From Aquarana catesbeiana (Eukaryota > Chordata > Amphibia > Anura > Ranidae), in the NCBI RefSeq assembly GCF_042186555.1, contig NC_133324.1, forward strand, positions 3,751,558-3,815,557: a stretch of DNA of 64,000 nt. The letters run 5' to 3'. This document shows, in pieces, positions 23,425 to 36,305 of this stretch (position 1 is the stretch's first letter; each line of letters begins with the position of its first letter). A program made the translations under genes and the position numbers. The notes below the pieces were generated by a model. It was not told the origin of the DNA, made no database searches, and saw nothing but the letters and a program-made list of their open reading frames with translations.

Positions 23425-26400
23425 ACCGGAAATAACATAAAATACAAACAAAACAACCCCGGAAATAACATAAAATACAAACATCACAACCCCGGAAATA
23501 ACATAAAATACAAACAACACAACCCGGAAATAACATAAAATACAAACAACACAACCCAGAAATAACATAAAATACAAACATCACAACCCCGGAAATAACA
23601 TAAAATACAAACAACACAACCCGGAAATAACATAAAATACAAACAACACAACCCGGAAATAACATAAAATACAAACATCACAACCCGGAAATAACATAAA
23701 ATACAAACAACACAACCCCGGAAATAACATAAAATACAAACATCACAACCCGGAAATAACATAAAATACAAACAACACAACCCCGGAAATAACATAAAAT
23801 ACAAACATCACAACCCCGGAAATAACATAAAATACAAACATCACAACCCTGGAAATAACATAAAATACAAACAACACAACCCCGGAAATAACATAAAATA
23901 CAAACAACACAACCCCGGAAATAACATAAAATACAAACAACACAACCCCAGAAATAACATAAAATACAAACAACACAACCCCGGAAATAACATAAAATAC
24001 AAACATCACAACCCCGGAAATAACATAAAATACAAACAACACAACCCCGGAAATAACATAAAATACAAACAACACAACCCCGGAAATAACATAAAATACA
24101 AACAACACAACCCCAGAAATAACATAAAATACAAACAACACAACCCCGGAAATAACATAAAATACAAACATCACAACCCCGGAAATAACATAAAATACAA
24201 ACAACACAACCCCGGAAATAACATAAAATACAAACATCACAACCCCGGAAATAACATAAAATACAAACAACACAACCCCGGAAATAACATAAAATACAAA
24301 CATCACAGCCCTGGAAATAACATAAAATACAAACATCACAACCCCGGAAATAACATAAAATACAAACATCACAACCCTAGAAATAACATAAAATACAAAC
24401 ATCACAACCCCGGAAATAACATAAAATACAAACATCACAACCCAGAAATAACATAAAATACAAACATCACAACCCCGGAAATAACATAAAATACAAACAT
24501 CACAACCCGGAAATAACATAAAATACAAACATCACAACCCCGGAAATAACATAAAATACAAACATCACAACCCTGGAAATAACATAAAATACAAACATCA
24601 CAACCCCGGAAATAACATAAAATACAAACACCACAACCCGGAAATAACATAAAATACAAACATCACAACCCGGAAATAACATAAAATACTAACATCACAA
24701 CCCCGGAAATAACATAAAATACAAACATCACAACCTGGAAATAACATAAAATACAAACATCACAACCCGGAAATAACATAAAATACAAACATCACAACCC
24801 CGGAAATAACATAAAATACAAACAACACAACCCCGGAAATAACATAAAATACAAACATCACAACCCGGAATATAACATAAAATACAAACACCACAACCCG
24901 GAAATAACAAAATACAAACACCACAACCCCAGAAATAACATAAAATACAAACAACACAACCCGGAAATAACATAAAATACAAACACCACAACCCGGAAAT
25001 AACAAAATACAAACACCACAACCCGGAAATAACAAAATACAAACACCACAACCCCAGAAATAACATAAAATACAAACAACACAACCAGGAAATAACATAA
25101 AATACAAACAACACAACCCGGAAATAACATAAAATACAAACAACACAACCCGGAAATAACATAAAATACAAACAACACAAACCGGAAATAACATAAAATA
25201 CAAACAACACAACCCCAGAAATAACATAAAATACAAACAACACAACCCAGAAATAACATAAAATACAAACAACACAACCCCAGAAATAACATAAAATACA
25301 AACAACACAACCCGGAAATAACATAAAATACAAACAACACAACCCGGAAATAACATAAAATACAAACAACACAACCCCAGAAATAACATAAAATACAAAC
25401 AACACAACCCGGAAATAACATAAAATACAAACATCACAACCCCGGAAATAACATAAAATACAAACATCACAACCCCGGAAATAACATAAAATACAAACAC
25501 CACAACCCGGAAATAACATAAAATACAAACAACACAACCCGGAAATAACATAAAATACAAACAACACAACCCGGAAATAACATAAAATACAAACAACACA
25601 ACCCCGGAAATAACATAAAATACAAACAACACAACCCCGGAAATAACATAAAATACAAACATCACAACCCTGGAAATAACATAAAATACAAACATCACAA
25701 CCCCGGAAATAACATAAAATACAAACAACACAACCCCAGAAATAACATAAAATACAAACATCACAACCCCGGAAATAACATAAAATACAAACATCACAAC
25801 CCGGAAATAACATAAAATACAAACATCACAACCCTGGAAATAACATAAAATACAAACATCACAACCCGGAAATAACATAAAATACAAACATCACAACCCC
25901 GGAAATAACATAAAATACAAACATCACAACCCCGGAAATAACATAAAATACAAACATCACAACCCGGAAATAACATAAAATACAAACATCACAACCCGGA
26001 AATAACATAAAATACAAACATCACAACCCGGAAATAACATAAGATACAAACATCACAACCCCGGAAATAACATAAAATACAAACATCACAACCCGGAAAT
26101 AACATAAAATACAAACATCACAACCCCGGAAATAACATAAAATACAAACAACACAACCCCGGAAATAACATAAAATACAAACATCACAACCCTGGAAATA
26201 ACATAAAATACAAACACCACAACCCGGAAATAACATAAAATACAAACATCACAACCCGGAAATAACATAAAATACAAACATCACAACCCGGAAATAACAT
26301 AAAATACAAACATCACAACCCGGAAATAACATAAAATACAAACAACACAACTCTGGAAATAACATAAAATACAAACAACACAACCCGGAAATAACATAAA

Positions 26401-27133
26401 ATATAAACATCACAACCCGGAAATAAGATAAAATACAAACATCACAACCCGGAAATAAAATAAAATACAAACAACACAACTCTGGAAATAACATAAAATA
26501 CAAACAACACAACCCGGAAATAACATAAAATACAAACATCACAACCCGGAAATAACATAAAATACAAACATCACAACCCGGAAATAACATAAAATACAAA
26601 CATCACAACCCGGAAATAACATAAAATACAAACAACACAACCCGGAAATAACATAAAATACAAACAATACAACCCCGGAAATAACATAAAATACAAACAT
26701 CACAATCCGGAAATAACATAAAATACAAACAACACAACCCCGGAAATAACATAAAATACAAACATCACAACCTGGAAATAACATAAAATACAAACATCAC
26801 AACCCAGAAATAACATAAAATACAAACATCACAACCCAGAAATAACATAAAATACAAACATCACAACCCCGGAAATAACATAAAATACAAACATCACAAC
26901 CCGGAAATAACATAAAATACAAACATCACAACCCGGAAATAACATAAAATACAAACATCACAACCCCGGAAATAACATAAAATACAAACATCACAACCCG
27001 GAAATAACATAAAATACAAACATCACAACCCCAGAAATAACATAAAATACAAACATCACAACCCAGAAATAACATAAAATACAAACATCACAACCCGGAA
27101 ATAACATAAAATACAAACAACACAACCCAGAAA
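23425..27133 (+). repeat. 32/33-bp minisatellite, right block (about 115 copies)
   Basis: Same repeat as at 19727-21721. Between about 24890 and 25060 several units lack three bases (AACAAAATAC in place of AACATAAAATAC). Degenerate units persist past 27133 to about 27310. Confidence 0.95.
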
Positions 27134-27149
27134 TAAAATGTAAAATAAA

Positions 27150-27214
27150 AATTTCTAGATGAATTATTATCATGTTTAATTAGTTCTGGATCACAGAGAG
27201 CAAATAAATACAAA
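27150..27214 (+). repeat. Right copy of the sequence flanking the 32/33-bp array
   Basis: Direct repeat of 19672-19737 with about 85% agreement by eye. Confidence 0.8.
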
Positions 27215-28231
27215 TACTGAAACCAGGAAATAAAAGGAAATACAAACATCACAGCAAGGATATAAAATAAAATAAAATACAAAAATCATGACAAGGATAT
27301 AAAATAAAACACCACAACCTCCAAGATTGGAGACTTCATGCCTCCCAAGTCTCCATGAAGTCTCCGGACTCCGGATCCCAAATCCAGTTTTTCCAATCAC
27401 TGAGGAAACGGAGAATCCCATTTTCTCTGTCACCTCAGTAATATTTTAATACGGCAGATTTTTTTTTTTCAATACCTGCCTGGAGTTCTGCTTTCAGTAC
27501 AGGACGTGTAATTAGTGATCCCAGTGATTTCACGGTAATTATAAAAAAATATTTCAGTAATAATCAGAACAGACAATGTATCAATTCATCTGCTTCTTAT
27601 GTCTACAGATTAAAGTACAAGTGAAGGCAAAACTTACATTCATCTAGATAGAGAGTGGGAGGAGGGGGGTTGTCAGGTGTCCCATAGGGTAGATTTCTCT
27701 CCAATTCCTGTCCCATAGCCAAAACAGGAAGTGAGAGGAAATCCCTCCAATGTGAAGATTTCCCCTCTATTCCTGTTCTGTGAAAACATTTGTGATTTTC
27801 CTTCATTCCTGGTGATAACAGCAAACATGACAAATAGATGGGGGGGGGGTCTCCTAATGGGGGTGCAGACAGCAAATAAAAACTGACAGGGGATCTAATC
27901 CCTCTCCACATCATCCAAAGCTTTAAGAGACATTTGTGGAGATATATTGGGGGGTCCTATCCACACTGTGAGAATCACATTTGGTGAACACAAAATAAAA
28001 CTCGAGGTCATAGTGCTCCCCGCACCATAATAGTCATCTCAGAGAAGCTTCTGTTTGTGGGATGGAAAGATGTATTGTACCCGAGAGCGAGCGTTTAAAA
28101 ATCACTGTGTGCACGCCGAACGTTCCGGACTTGTAATGTGATTAGTCCGTCCTCATCTCACCTCAACGAAGAGTTCTCCGATCCTCAGATTTGTTCTCTC
28201 CTGAAGTGGAATGTTACAAAAAGTATTATCT
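27215..28231. other. Anonymous sequence after the 32/33-bp array
   Basis: Degenerate array units end by about 27310. The rest has no recognisable exon or transposon. A G run (27840-27849) and a T run (27463-27470) are present. Confidence 0.5.
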
Positions 28232-28470
28232 TCTTCCCACTTGTTACATCTCCATTCTGGATTGTTACTTTGTATCCCTAGACCTCCCTCTCCTATGATT
28301 GGTCCTCTTTTATCAGGCAGTGGGGGACCCCTAGTGGTATATATATATCATTACATCTCCACCCTGGATTGTTACTTTGTATTCTCTTTTTATCCTGTAT
28401 CTCTCTATGATACAATCAGGGCTCTTTTATCGGGCAGAGGGGGACACCTAGTGACATATTTGTATAATTA
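28232..28470 (+). repeat. Two-copy tandem duplication of ~120 bp
   Basis: TTACATCTCCA, CTGGATTGTTACTTTGTAT, TCTTTTATC and GGGGGAC-CCTAGTG occur in the same order twice (first from about 28232, second from about 28351). Divergence is noticeable, so the duplication is old. Confidence 0.75.
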
Positions 28471-28556
28471 CATTTTATGACACACATCAATTACTTTTAA
28501 TCAATTAAATTAAGAGATCACCATTTGGTTTTCTTATCATGAAATCAATGTTGGTC

Positions 28557-30062
28557 ATTTATTATTATTTTTATTCAGGATTTATATATTATTATTATAC
28601 ATGCTTTATTTATTATTATTATAATACAGGATTTATATATTATTATCATACAGGATTTATATATTATTATTATTATTATACAGGATTTATATATTATTAT
28701 CATACAGGATTTATATATTATTATTATTCAGGATTTATATATTATTATTATACAGAATGTATATATTATTATTATTATACAGGATTTATATAGTATTATT
28801 ATACAGGATTTATATATTATTATCATACAGGATTTATATATTATTATTATTATACAGGATTTATATATTATTATTATACAGGATTTATATATTATTATCA
28901 TACAGGATTTATATATTATTATTATACAGGATTTATATATTATTATTATCATACAGGATTTATATATTATTATTATTATTATACAGGATTTATATATTAT
29001 TATCATACAGGATTTATATATTATTATCATACAGGATTTATATATTATTATTATTATTATACAGGATTTATATATTATTATTATTCAGGATTTATATATT
29101 ATTATCATACAGGATTTATATATTATTATTATACAGGATTTATATATTATTATTATACAGGATTTATATATTATTATTATTATTATACAGGATTTATATA
29201 TTATTATTATTCAGGATTTATATATTATTATCATACAGGATTTATATATTATTATTATACAGGATTTATATATTATTATCATACAGGATTTATATATTAT
29301 TATTATACAGGATTTATATATTATTATTATACAGGATTTATATATTATTATCATACAGGATTTATATATTATTATTATACAGGATTTATATATTATTATT
29401 ATACAGGATTTATATATTATTATTATTATACAGGATTTATATATTATTATTATTATTATACAGGATTTATATATTATTATTATACAGGATTTATATATTA
29501 TTATCATACAGGATTTATATATTATTATTATTATTATACAGGATTTATATATTATTATCATACAGGATTTATATTATTATCATTATTATTCAGGATTTAT
29601 ATATTATTATCATACAGGATTTATATATTATTATTATACAGGATTTATATATTATTATTATTATACAGGATTTATATATTATTATCATACAGGATTTATA
29701 TATTATTATTATACAGGATTTTTATATTATTATCATACAGGATTTATATATTATTATTATACAGGATTTATATATTATTATTATACAGGATTTATATATT
29801 ATTATCATACAGGATTTATATATTATTATTATACAGGATTTATATATTATTATTATACAGGATTTATATATTATTATTATACAGGATTTATATATTATTA
29901 TCATACAGGATTTATATATTATTATCATACAGGATTTATATATTATTATTATACAGGATTTATATATTATTATTATACAGGATTTATATATTATTATTAT
30001 ACAGGATTTATATATTATTATTATACAGGATTTATATATTATTATTATACAGGATTTATATA
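28557..30062 (+). repeat. AT-rich 24-bp minisatellite with ATT length changes
   Basis: The unit has the form CAGGATTTATATATTATTAT plus TATA. Copies differ by whole ATT triplets and by TATTAC versus TATCAT. Because changes are multiples of three, a 457-codon frame is open, encoding only YRIYILL/IIIQDLY repeats; it is not a gene. The last unit joins a dispersed repeat at about 30055 that begins with the same words. Confidence 0.95.
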
Positions 30063-30290
30063 GCACCAACAGTTTGCTCAGCACTTTACACTATGAGGGC
30101 AGACATTACAGTAACCATAGAATGCTATAGGGGAGGGATTGGAGGTCCCGGCTCATTAGACACACACAACATTTATTCATGACAAGTATTCATTTAGTGC
30201 CAACAATTTGCGCAGTGCTTTACATACTATGCACTTCCATCAGTTCCTGGCCCCAGGAGCTTACAATCTAAGGTCCTTATCACATACACA
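30050..30290 (+). repeat. Dispersed repeat fragment(s) adjoining the AT-rich array
   Basis: CAGGATTTATATAGCACCAA and TTTGCTCAGCACTTTACA, followed after about 120 bp by a related copy (TTTGCGCAGTGCTTTACA and GGAGCTTACAATCTAAGG). I recognise this as a common interspersed repeat in frogs; the family is not certain. Confidence 0.6.
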
Positions 30291-30557
30291 TAAGGGGCCA
30301 ATTTATCAGGAAAGTGATTTTTTTTTTGGTCTGTATCACCTTGCCTCATGTTGTATTGTTGCAATATATGAATTCATAATATAAGCGGGGATAAGTCTTC
30401 TACTTGTTTAGCAGAATTAGGGTGCAAGTCATCTAGGTTGGTGCGGTGGCAGCGGGCCATCTTAGGAGAGTTTCATTGACCTCTATGGGAGATGCCTGGC
30501 ATGTCATGAAGGGTCTTATCTATCCTGAGGACTTGTCATGTAAGCATGGGCGTCCGC
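30291..30557. other. Anonymous spacer
   Basis: No feature supported. Confidence 0.4.
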
Positions 30558-30727
30558 TAGGGTTGATACATCATCCCTTTAATCCAGGACACATATGAAT
30601 TACTCGGGTTCTGAGGCTGATTTAATGCAGATAAGGCACCAAGTGAGTTTAATTACCACCTTTATCAGCCACAGAACCTGTGTAATTAATGTGCGTCCTG
30701 GATTAAAGGCATGACGTGGCAACCCTA
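30558..30727. mobile_element. Small hAT-like MITE (170 bp) with 8-bp target duplication
   Basis: The ends are TAGGGTTG and CAACCCTA. The arms continue as imperfect inverted repeats (CCTTTAATCCAGGAC with its complement GTCCTGGATTAAAGG, and GGGTTCTG against CAGAACC). It is flanked by GCGTCCGC (30550-30557) and GCGTCCAC (30728-30735), a 7/8 match. An 8-bp duplication and TA-G-GG-type ends are hallmarks of the hAT superfamily. Confidence 0.8.
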
Positions 30728-30735
30728 GCGTCCAC

Positions 30736-32640
30736 TGGAGGGGTCAACCCCCCCCAGAGCAAGGTATCCACACACAGACACCTAGGGCCGATCCTGGGCA
30801 GGTGCACCGCGCCCAGGCACCACAAGCTGCCGCAAAGGGGGGAGGGGCACCAAAGCTGTGACAGTCACTTACTGTTTCATTCAGCAGCTGCAGCGCCGCT
30901 CCAACTCCGTAGACCCTCTTATTGCACCATCCCCTGGCCTCTCTGCTGCCCGCTGCACTGGTTGCTAGACTTGCCTGGCATCTAGCAACCAGTGACGTGA
31001 GGTCATGAGGCCGAGGCAAGGCCCCAGCATTCAGACCGGAGGAGGAACTTCTTCCTCCCTCGCGCCTGGTCAAGTTTGGCTCCACCCACCTTCTCCAGGT
31101 AGCACGGCTCAGAGCCTGAGGGAAGGAAGGGAGCGCGCATGAAGAGTGCGAGCGGTCCACCTGCACCAGCACCTGCCTGAGGTGTCCATGTTCTGGAACT
31201 CATCTAACAGCCCTTGTATAATTGCGGTCAAGGTGTTAAATTTATTAATCCATGATAGACATGGGGGGAGATATCAATGCTAACCTTCTAAAAAATGCTC
31301 TTTACCTGGCTGTAATGCTGACCCCGTGGGTCTGCATGCTTTCTAAGCCAGAGCCTGTATGCACCCCCCCCCCCCCCCCCCCCCCGAAAAAAAGTTCTGC
31401 AGACGCCCTTGGGGTAATCTGACTGTGATTGGCTGGAAACCTTTACTTTATGATTGGGTGCATATTTCAATCCTTAATGTAAGTGGAGATTAATCCATTG
31501 ACCAATCATGTGTTGGCTTGTGTCTTACCTTGCCGTAGAACTCTATAAGTGATGGATGATGGTAATGATTGGCAGAGCGCTCCTATACTGCAGAGGACTT
31601 CATACACCAAGGACAATATGGGGCTATTCTTGCCTAAAGGCTGTTGCTAGTGGAGATGACAAATGATTGAGAACTATCGGGGGCTAAAAGGGAAAGAAGT
31701 GGAATTCACGTATTGAATCCACTTACTCCAAAAGTATCATCCGAAAGACAATCCAGGCAAAAGGAACGAGGGCTTTAAATGTCCCTGAGAGGAAGATCCC
31801 TTGAGCTCCTCCACAACTAACCTGCTGTGGCTTCCAAGTGTCACACACGGTCCCCAACTTGGCTCTGCTGAAACTTTCCCAACTTCTTCACCATCCCCGG
31901 CTAATGAAAAAGGCTGCTCTGGTACTTCTTCAGTCTCCACAGAACCTGGCCTCTGATAACAGGAGAGATTGTCCCTTGCTGGTGACTGTGTCTCCTTCAC
32001 CTCTGACTCTGGTTCTCGCTTGCCTCTGGTGACAGGAGTGGTCGTCTCTGATGGCAACTGCTTTCCTTCACCTGGTGGCAACTACTTGGTTCTCCGGCTG
32101 GCAGAACCCCCTGCAACTTGGCTGGGCTCCAAGCCTGAAGCCCCAACCCCGCACTGCTTGCTTCCAACCTGGATCGGCCTCAGACCGCCTAGCATCCAGG
32201 TACTCTCGGATAGGCCTCAGGCTTCTGGCCTAGCAGCCGGGAGCTTCTCAACACACGTCCACCTAGACGGCCATCCAGATGGCACCGAACCCCCGATCAC
32301 CTGACTCCTCCCGAATAAATAGGCTCTCCCAGCACGCCAAGGGCAAAGAAACCCCTGCCAATTATCTGGGACAACCCATCCGCTCCTAGTCTGGATTTAC
32401 CATGGCCTGGTCCATCTAATGCCACAGGTAACAATGCCACCTAGTGACAGAAGAGAGAGGTGCATCAACCCAGATTTAGGAAAAGGTCAGTGGATCACCC
32501 TAACAATCAGCCAGGCTGGTTACCACCTAGAAAACTAAATTTGTCATGTAATACATAGATATGATAGACTAGGGATAGACTAGACTGGGAAATAAATGCA
32601 TGTATAAAAACTCAGAACAGAACATTGCTTGTATTGTACC
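30736..32640. other. Anonymous and repeat-derived sequence, no gene
   Basis: It includes a run of about 23 C at 31363-31385. GC-rich stretches at 30770-31200 and 31800-32300 carry short open frames without recognisable domains. These probably derive from dispersed repeats, but I cannot name them. Confidence 0.45.
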
Positions 32641-32644
32641 AAAC

Positions 32645-33187
32645 CATAAAACATATAAAAAGTGCTGCGCAAATAAAAGTCCTTAAATAAAATAAATGTA
32701 TAAAAATGGAGTGCTCCAGGCCACCTGTGGATTGCAGTGATGCTGTGTGTGGAATATTTCTGGTTGCTCCAAATTGTTGATAAAGATGTTTAATCTAACA
32801 CACTCTACAATTGGAGGACATTTGGTCAAAAGGCTTTACCAGGGTTGAAAATATATTTATTGGTAGTTTAACAGAAAATACATGGAACAACGTATAAAGT
32901 TACAGTCCGGAGACAGTCACAAGTAAACATGTATGTGAAGTAAAGGAGGAACCAACAACCACACAGATTGATCCATCTATGGTTATAAGCGGTGTGACCT
33001 GTTTCAGGTCGAATGTCTGAGGTGAGGGGCCATCCATGCCCGGTGGAGGGATTTGTCACCATCCAGATATTGATCTCAGCTTAATTGTCACTGGTGGTCT
33101 TTGTCTTCTGATTTTGTCACTCCATTTTTATACATTTATTTTATTTAAGGACTTTTATTTGCGCAGCACTTTTTATATGTTTTATGC
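32645..33187. mobile_element. Inverted-repeat element, ~70-bp arms
   Basis: The arm at about 32645-32713 (ATAAAACATATAAAAAGTGC, GCGCAAATAAAAGTCC) is matched by its reverse complement at about 33118-33187. The 400-bp interior has no open frame of note. It is probably a non-autonomous DNA transposon or an inverted duplication. I could not define a target duplication. Confidence 0.6.
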
Positions 33188-33262
33188 TTTTGAGGTATTT
33201 CTTTGAATTGACCTTAGTGCCTGCTTGCATTTATTGTGTTAAGTCCATTTATTAGTCAGCGC

Positions 33263-36200
33263 TAGGGATGAGCCGAACACCCCCCTGTTCGGTTCGCACC
33301 AGAACATGCGAACAGGAAAAAAATTTGTTCGAACACGCGAACACCGTTAAAGTCTATGGGACATGAACATGAATAATCAAAAGTGCTAATTTTAAAGGCT
33401 AATATGCAAGTTATTGTCATAAAAAGTGTTTGGGGACCCGGGTCCTGCCCCAGGGGACATGGATCAATGCAAAAAAAAGTTTTAAAAACGTCCGTTTTTT
33501 CAGGAGCAGTGATTTTAATAATGATTAAAGTCAATCAATAAAAGTGTAATATCCCTTTAAATTTCATACCTGGGGGGTGTCTATAGTGTGCCTGTAAAGG
33601 GGCGCATGTTTCCCGTGTTTAGAACAGTCTGACAGCAAAGTGACATTTTGAAGGAAAAAACACATTTAAAACTACCGCGGCTATTGCATTGCAGACAATA
33701 CACATAGAAGTTCATTGATAAAAACGGCATGGGAATTCCCCACAGGGCAACCCCGAACCAAAATAAAAAAAAAAATGATGTGGGAGTCCCCCTAAATTCC
33801 ATACAAGGCCCTTCAGGTCTGGTATGGATATTAAGGGGAACCCCAGCCAAAATTAAAAAAAAAAAATTGACGTGGGGTTCCCCCTAAATTCCATACCAGA
33901 CCCTTCAGGTCTGGTATGGATTTTAAGGGGAACCCCGCGCCAAAAAAAAAAAAAAAAAACGGCGTGGGGTCCCCCCAAATATCCATACCAGACCCTTATC
34001 CGAGCACGCAACCTGGCAGGCCGCAGGAAAAGAGGGGGGGACGAGAGTGCGGCCCCCCCCCCTCCTGAACCGTACCAGGCCACATGCCCTCAACATTGGG
34101 AGGGTGCTTTGGGGTAGCCCCCCAAAACACCTTGTCCCCATGTTGATGAAGACAAGGGCCTCATCCCCACAACCCTGGCCGGTGGTTGTGGGGGTCTGCG
34201 GGTGGGGGGCTTATCGGAATCTGGAAGCCCCCTTTAACAAGGGGACCCCCAGATCCCGGCCCCCCCCCTGTGTGAAATGGTAAGGGGGTACTTACCCCTA
34301 CCATTTCACTAAAAAACTGTCAAAAATGTTAAAAATGACAAGAGACAGTTTTTGACAATTCCTTTATTTAAATGCTTCTTCTTTCATCTTCTTCTTCTTC
34401 TGGTTCTTCTGGCTCTTCTGGTTCTTCCTCCGGCGTTCTCGTCCAGCATCTCCTCCGCGGCGTCTTCTATCTTCTTCTCCTCGGGCCGCTCCGCACCCAT
34501 GGCATGAGGGGAGGCTCCCGCTCTTCTCTTCATCTTCTTCTCTTCTTCATCTTCTTCTTCTTCTTCTCTTCTTCCTTCTTCTCTTCTTCATGTCTTCTCC
34601 GGGCCGCTCCGCAGCCATGCTGTGGCATGGAGGGAGGCTCCCGCTGTGTGACGGCGTCTCTTCGTCTGACGGTTCTTAAATAACGGGGGGCGGGGCCACC
34701 CGGTGACCCCGCCCCCCTCTGACGCACGGTGACATGACGGGACTTCCCTGTGGCATTCCCCGTGACGTCACAGGGAAGTCCCTCAAGTCACCGTGCGTCA
34801 GAGGGGGGCGGGGTCACCGGATGGCCCCGCCCCCCGTTATTTAAGAACCGTCAGATGAAGAGACGCCGTCACACAGCGGGAGCCTCCCTCCATGCCAGCA
34901 TGGCTGCGGAGCGGCCCGGAGAAGACATGAAGAACAGAAGAAGGAAGAAGAGAAGAAGAAGAAGAAGATGAAGAAGAAGATGAAGAAGAGAAGAAGATGA
35001 AGAGAAGAGCGGGAGCCTCCCCCCCCATGCCATGGGTGCGGAGCGGCCCGAGGAGAAGAAGATAGAAGACGCCGCGGAGAAGATGCTGGACGAGAACGCC
35101 GGAGGAAGAACCAGAAGAGCCAGAAGAACCAGAAGAAGAAGAAGATGAAAGAAGAAGCATTTAAATAAAGGAATTGTCAAAAACTGTCTCTTGTCATTTT
35201 TAAAATTTTTGACAGTTTTTTAGTGAAATGGTAGGGGTAAGTACCCCCTTACCATTTCACACAGGGGGGGGCCGGGATCTGGGGGTCCCCTTGTTAAAGG
35301 GGGCTTCCAGATTCCGATAAGCCCCCCGCCCGCAGACCCCCACAACCACCGGCCAGGGTTGTGGGGATGAGGCCCTTGTCTTCATCAACATGGGGACAAG
35401 GTGTTTTGGGGGGCTACCCCAAAGCACCCTCCCAATGTTGAGGGCATGTGGCCTGGTACGGTTCAGGAGGGGGGGGGGCCGCACTCTCGTCCCCCCCTCT
35501 TTTCCTGCGGCCTGCCAGGTTGCGTGCTCGGATAAGGGTCTGGTATGGATTTTTGGGGGGACCCCACGCCGTTTTTTTTTTTTTTTTTTGGCGCGGGGTT
35601 CCCCTTAAAATCCATACCAGACCTGAAGGGTCTGGTATGGAATTTAGGGGGAACCCCACGTCAATTTTTTTTTTAAATTTTGGCTGGGGTTCCCCTTAAT
35701 ATCCATACCAGACCTGAAGGGCCTTGTATGGAATTTAGGGGGACCCCCACATCATTTTTTTTTTTATTTTGGTTCGGGGTTGCCCTGTGGGGAATTCCCA
35801 TGCCGTTTTTATCAATGAACTTCTATGTGTATTGTCGGCAATGCAATAGCCGCGGGTAGTTTTAAATGAGTTTTTTCCTTCCAAATGTCATTTTGCTGTC
35901 AGACTGTTCTAAACACGGGAAACATGCGCCCCTTTACAGGCATACTATAGACACCCCCCAGGTATGAAATTTAAAGGGATATTACACTTTTATTGTTTGA
36001 CTTTAAGCATTAATAAAATCACTGTTCCTGAAAAAACGTCCGTTTTTAAAACTTTTTTTTGCATTGATCCATGTCCCCTGGGGCAGGACCCGGGTCCCCA
36101 AACACTTTTTATGACAATACCATGCATATTAGCCTTTAAAATTAGCACTTTTGATTTCTCCCATAGACTTTTAAAGGGTGTTCCACGGCATTCGAATTTG

Positions 36201-36297
36201 CCGCGAACACCCCAAATTGTTCGCTGTTCGGCGAACTTGCGAACAGCCAATGTTCCAGTAGAACATGAGTTCGACTCGAACTCGAAGCTCATCCCTA
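33263..36297. mobile_element. Foldback hAT-like element, copy 2 (complete, 3035 bp)
   Basis: Terminal TAGGGATGAGC at the left is matched by GCTCATCCCTA at the right, with flanking GTCAGCGC at 33255-33262 and again at 36298-36305: a perfect 8-bp target duplication. Two arms of about 1.4 kb are reverse complements of each other around a centre at 34752-34769. The terminal 100 bp on both sides are rich in GTTCG/CGAAC, plausible transposase-binding repeats. No transposase is present, so it is non-autonomous. Long C/G runs, (TTC)n and small palindromes fill the arms. hAT membership is inferred from the end motif and duplication length. Confidence 0.85.
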
Positions 36298-36305
36298 GTC
36301 AGCGC

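Noticed and set aside
22818..23480. Acidic/basic low-complexity frames in the foldback element as genes
   Set aside because: They come from (TTC)n/(GAA)n tracts present on both arms as mirror copies, with no conserved domain.
19511..27282. Many Cys/Tyr/Phe-rich minus-strand frames resembling membrane proteins
   Set aside because: They are translations of the 32/33-bp unit (CILCYFRGCDV) with no independent support.
28757..30130. 457-codon frame rich in Ile/Leu/Tyr
   Set aside because: Pure translation of the AT-rich 24-bp array with ATT slippage.
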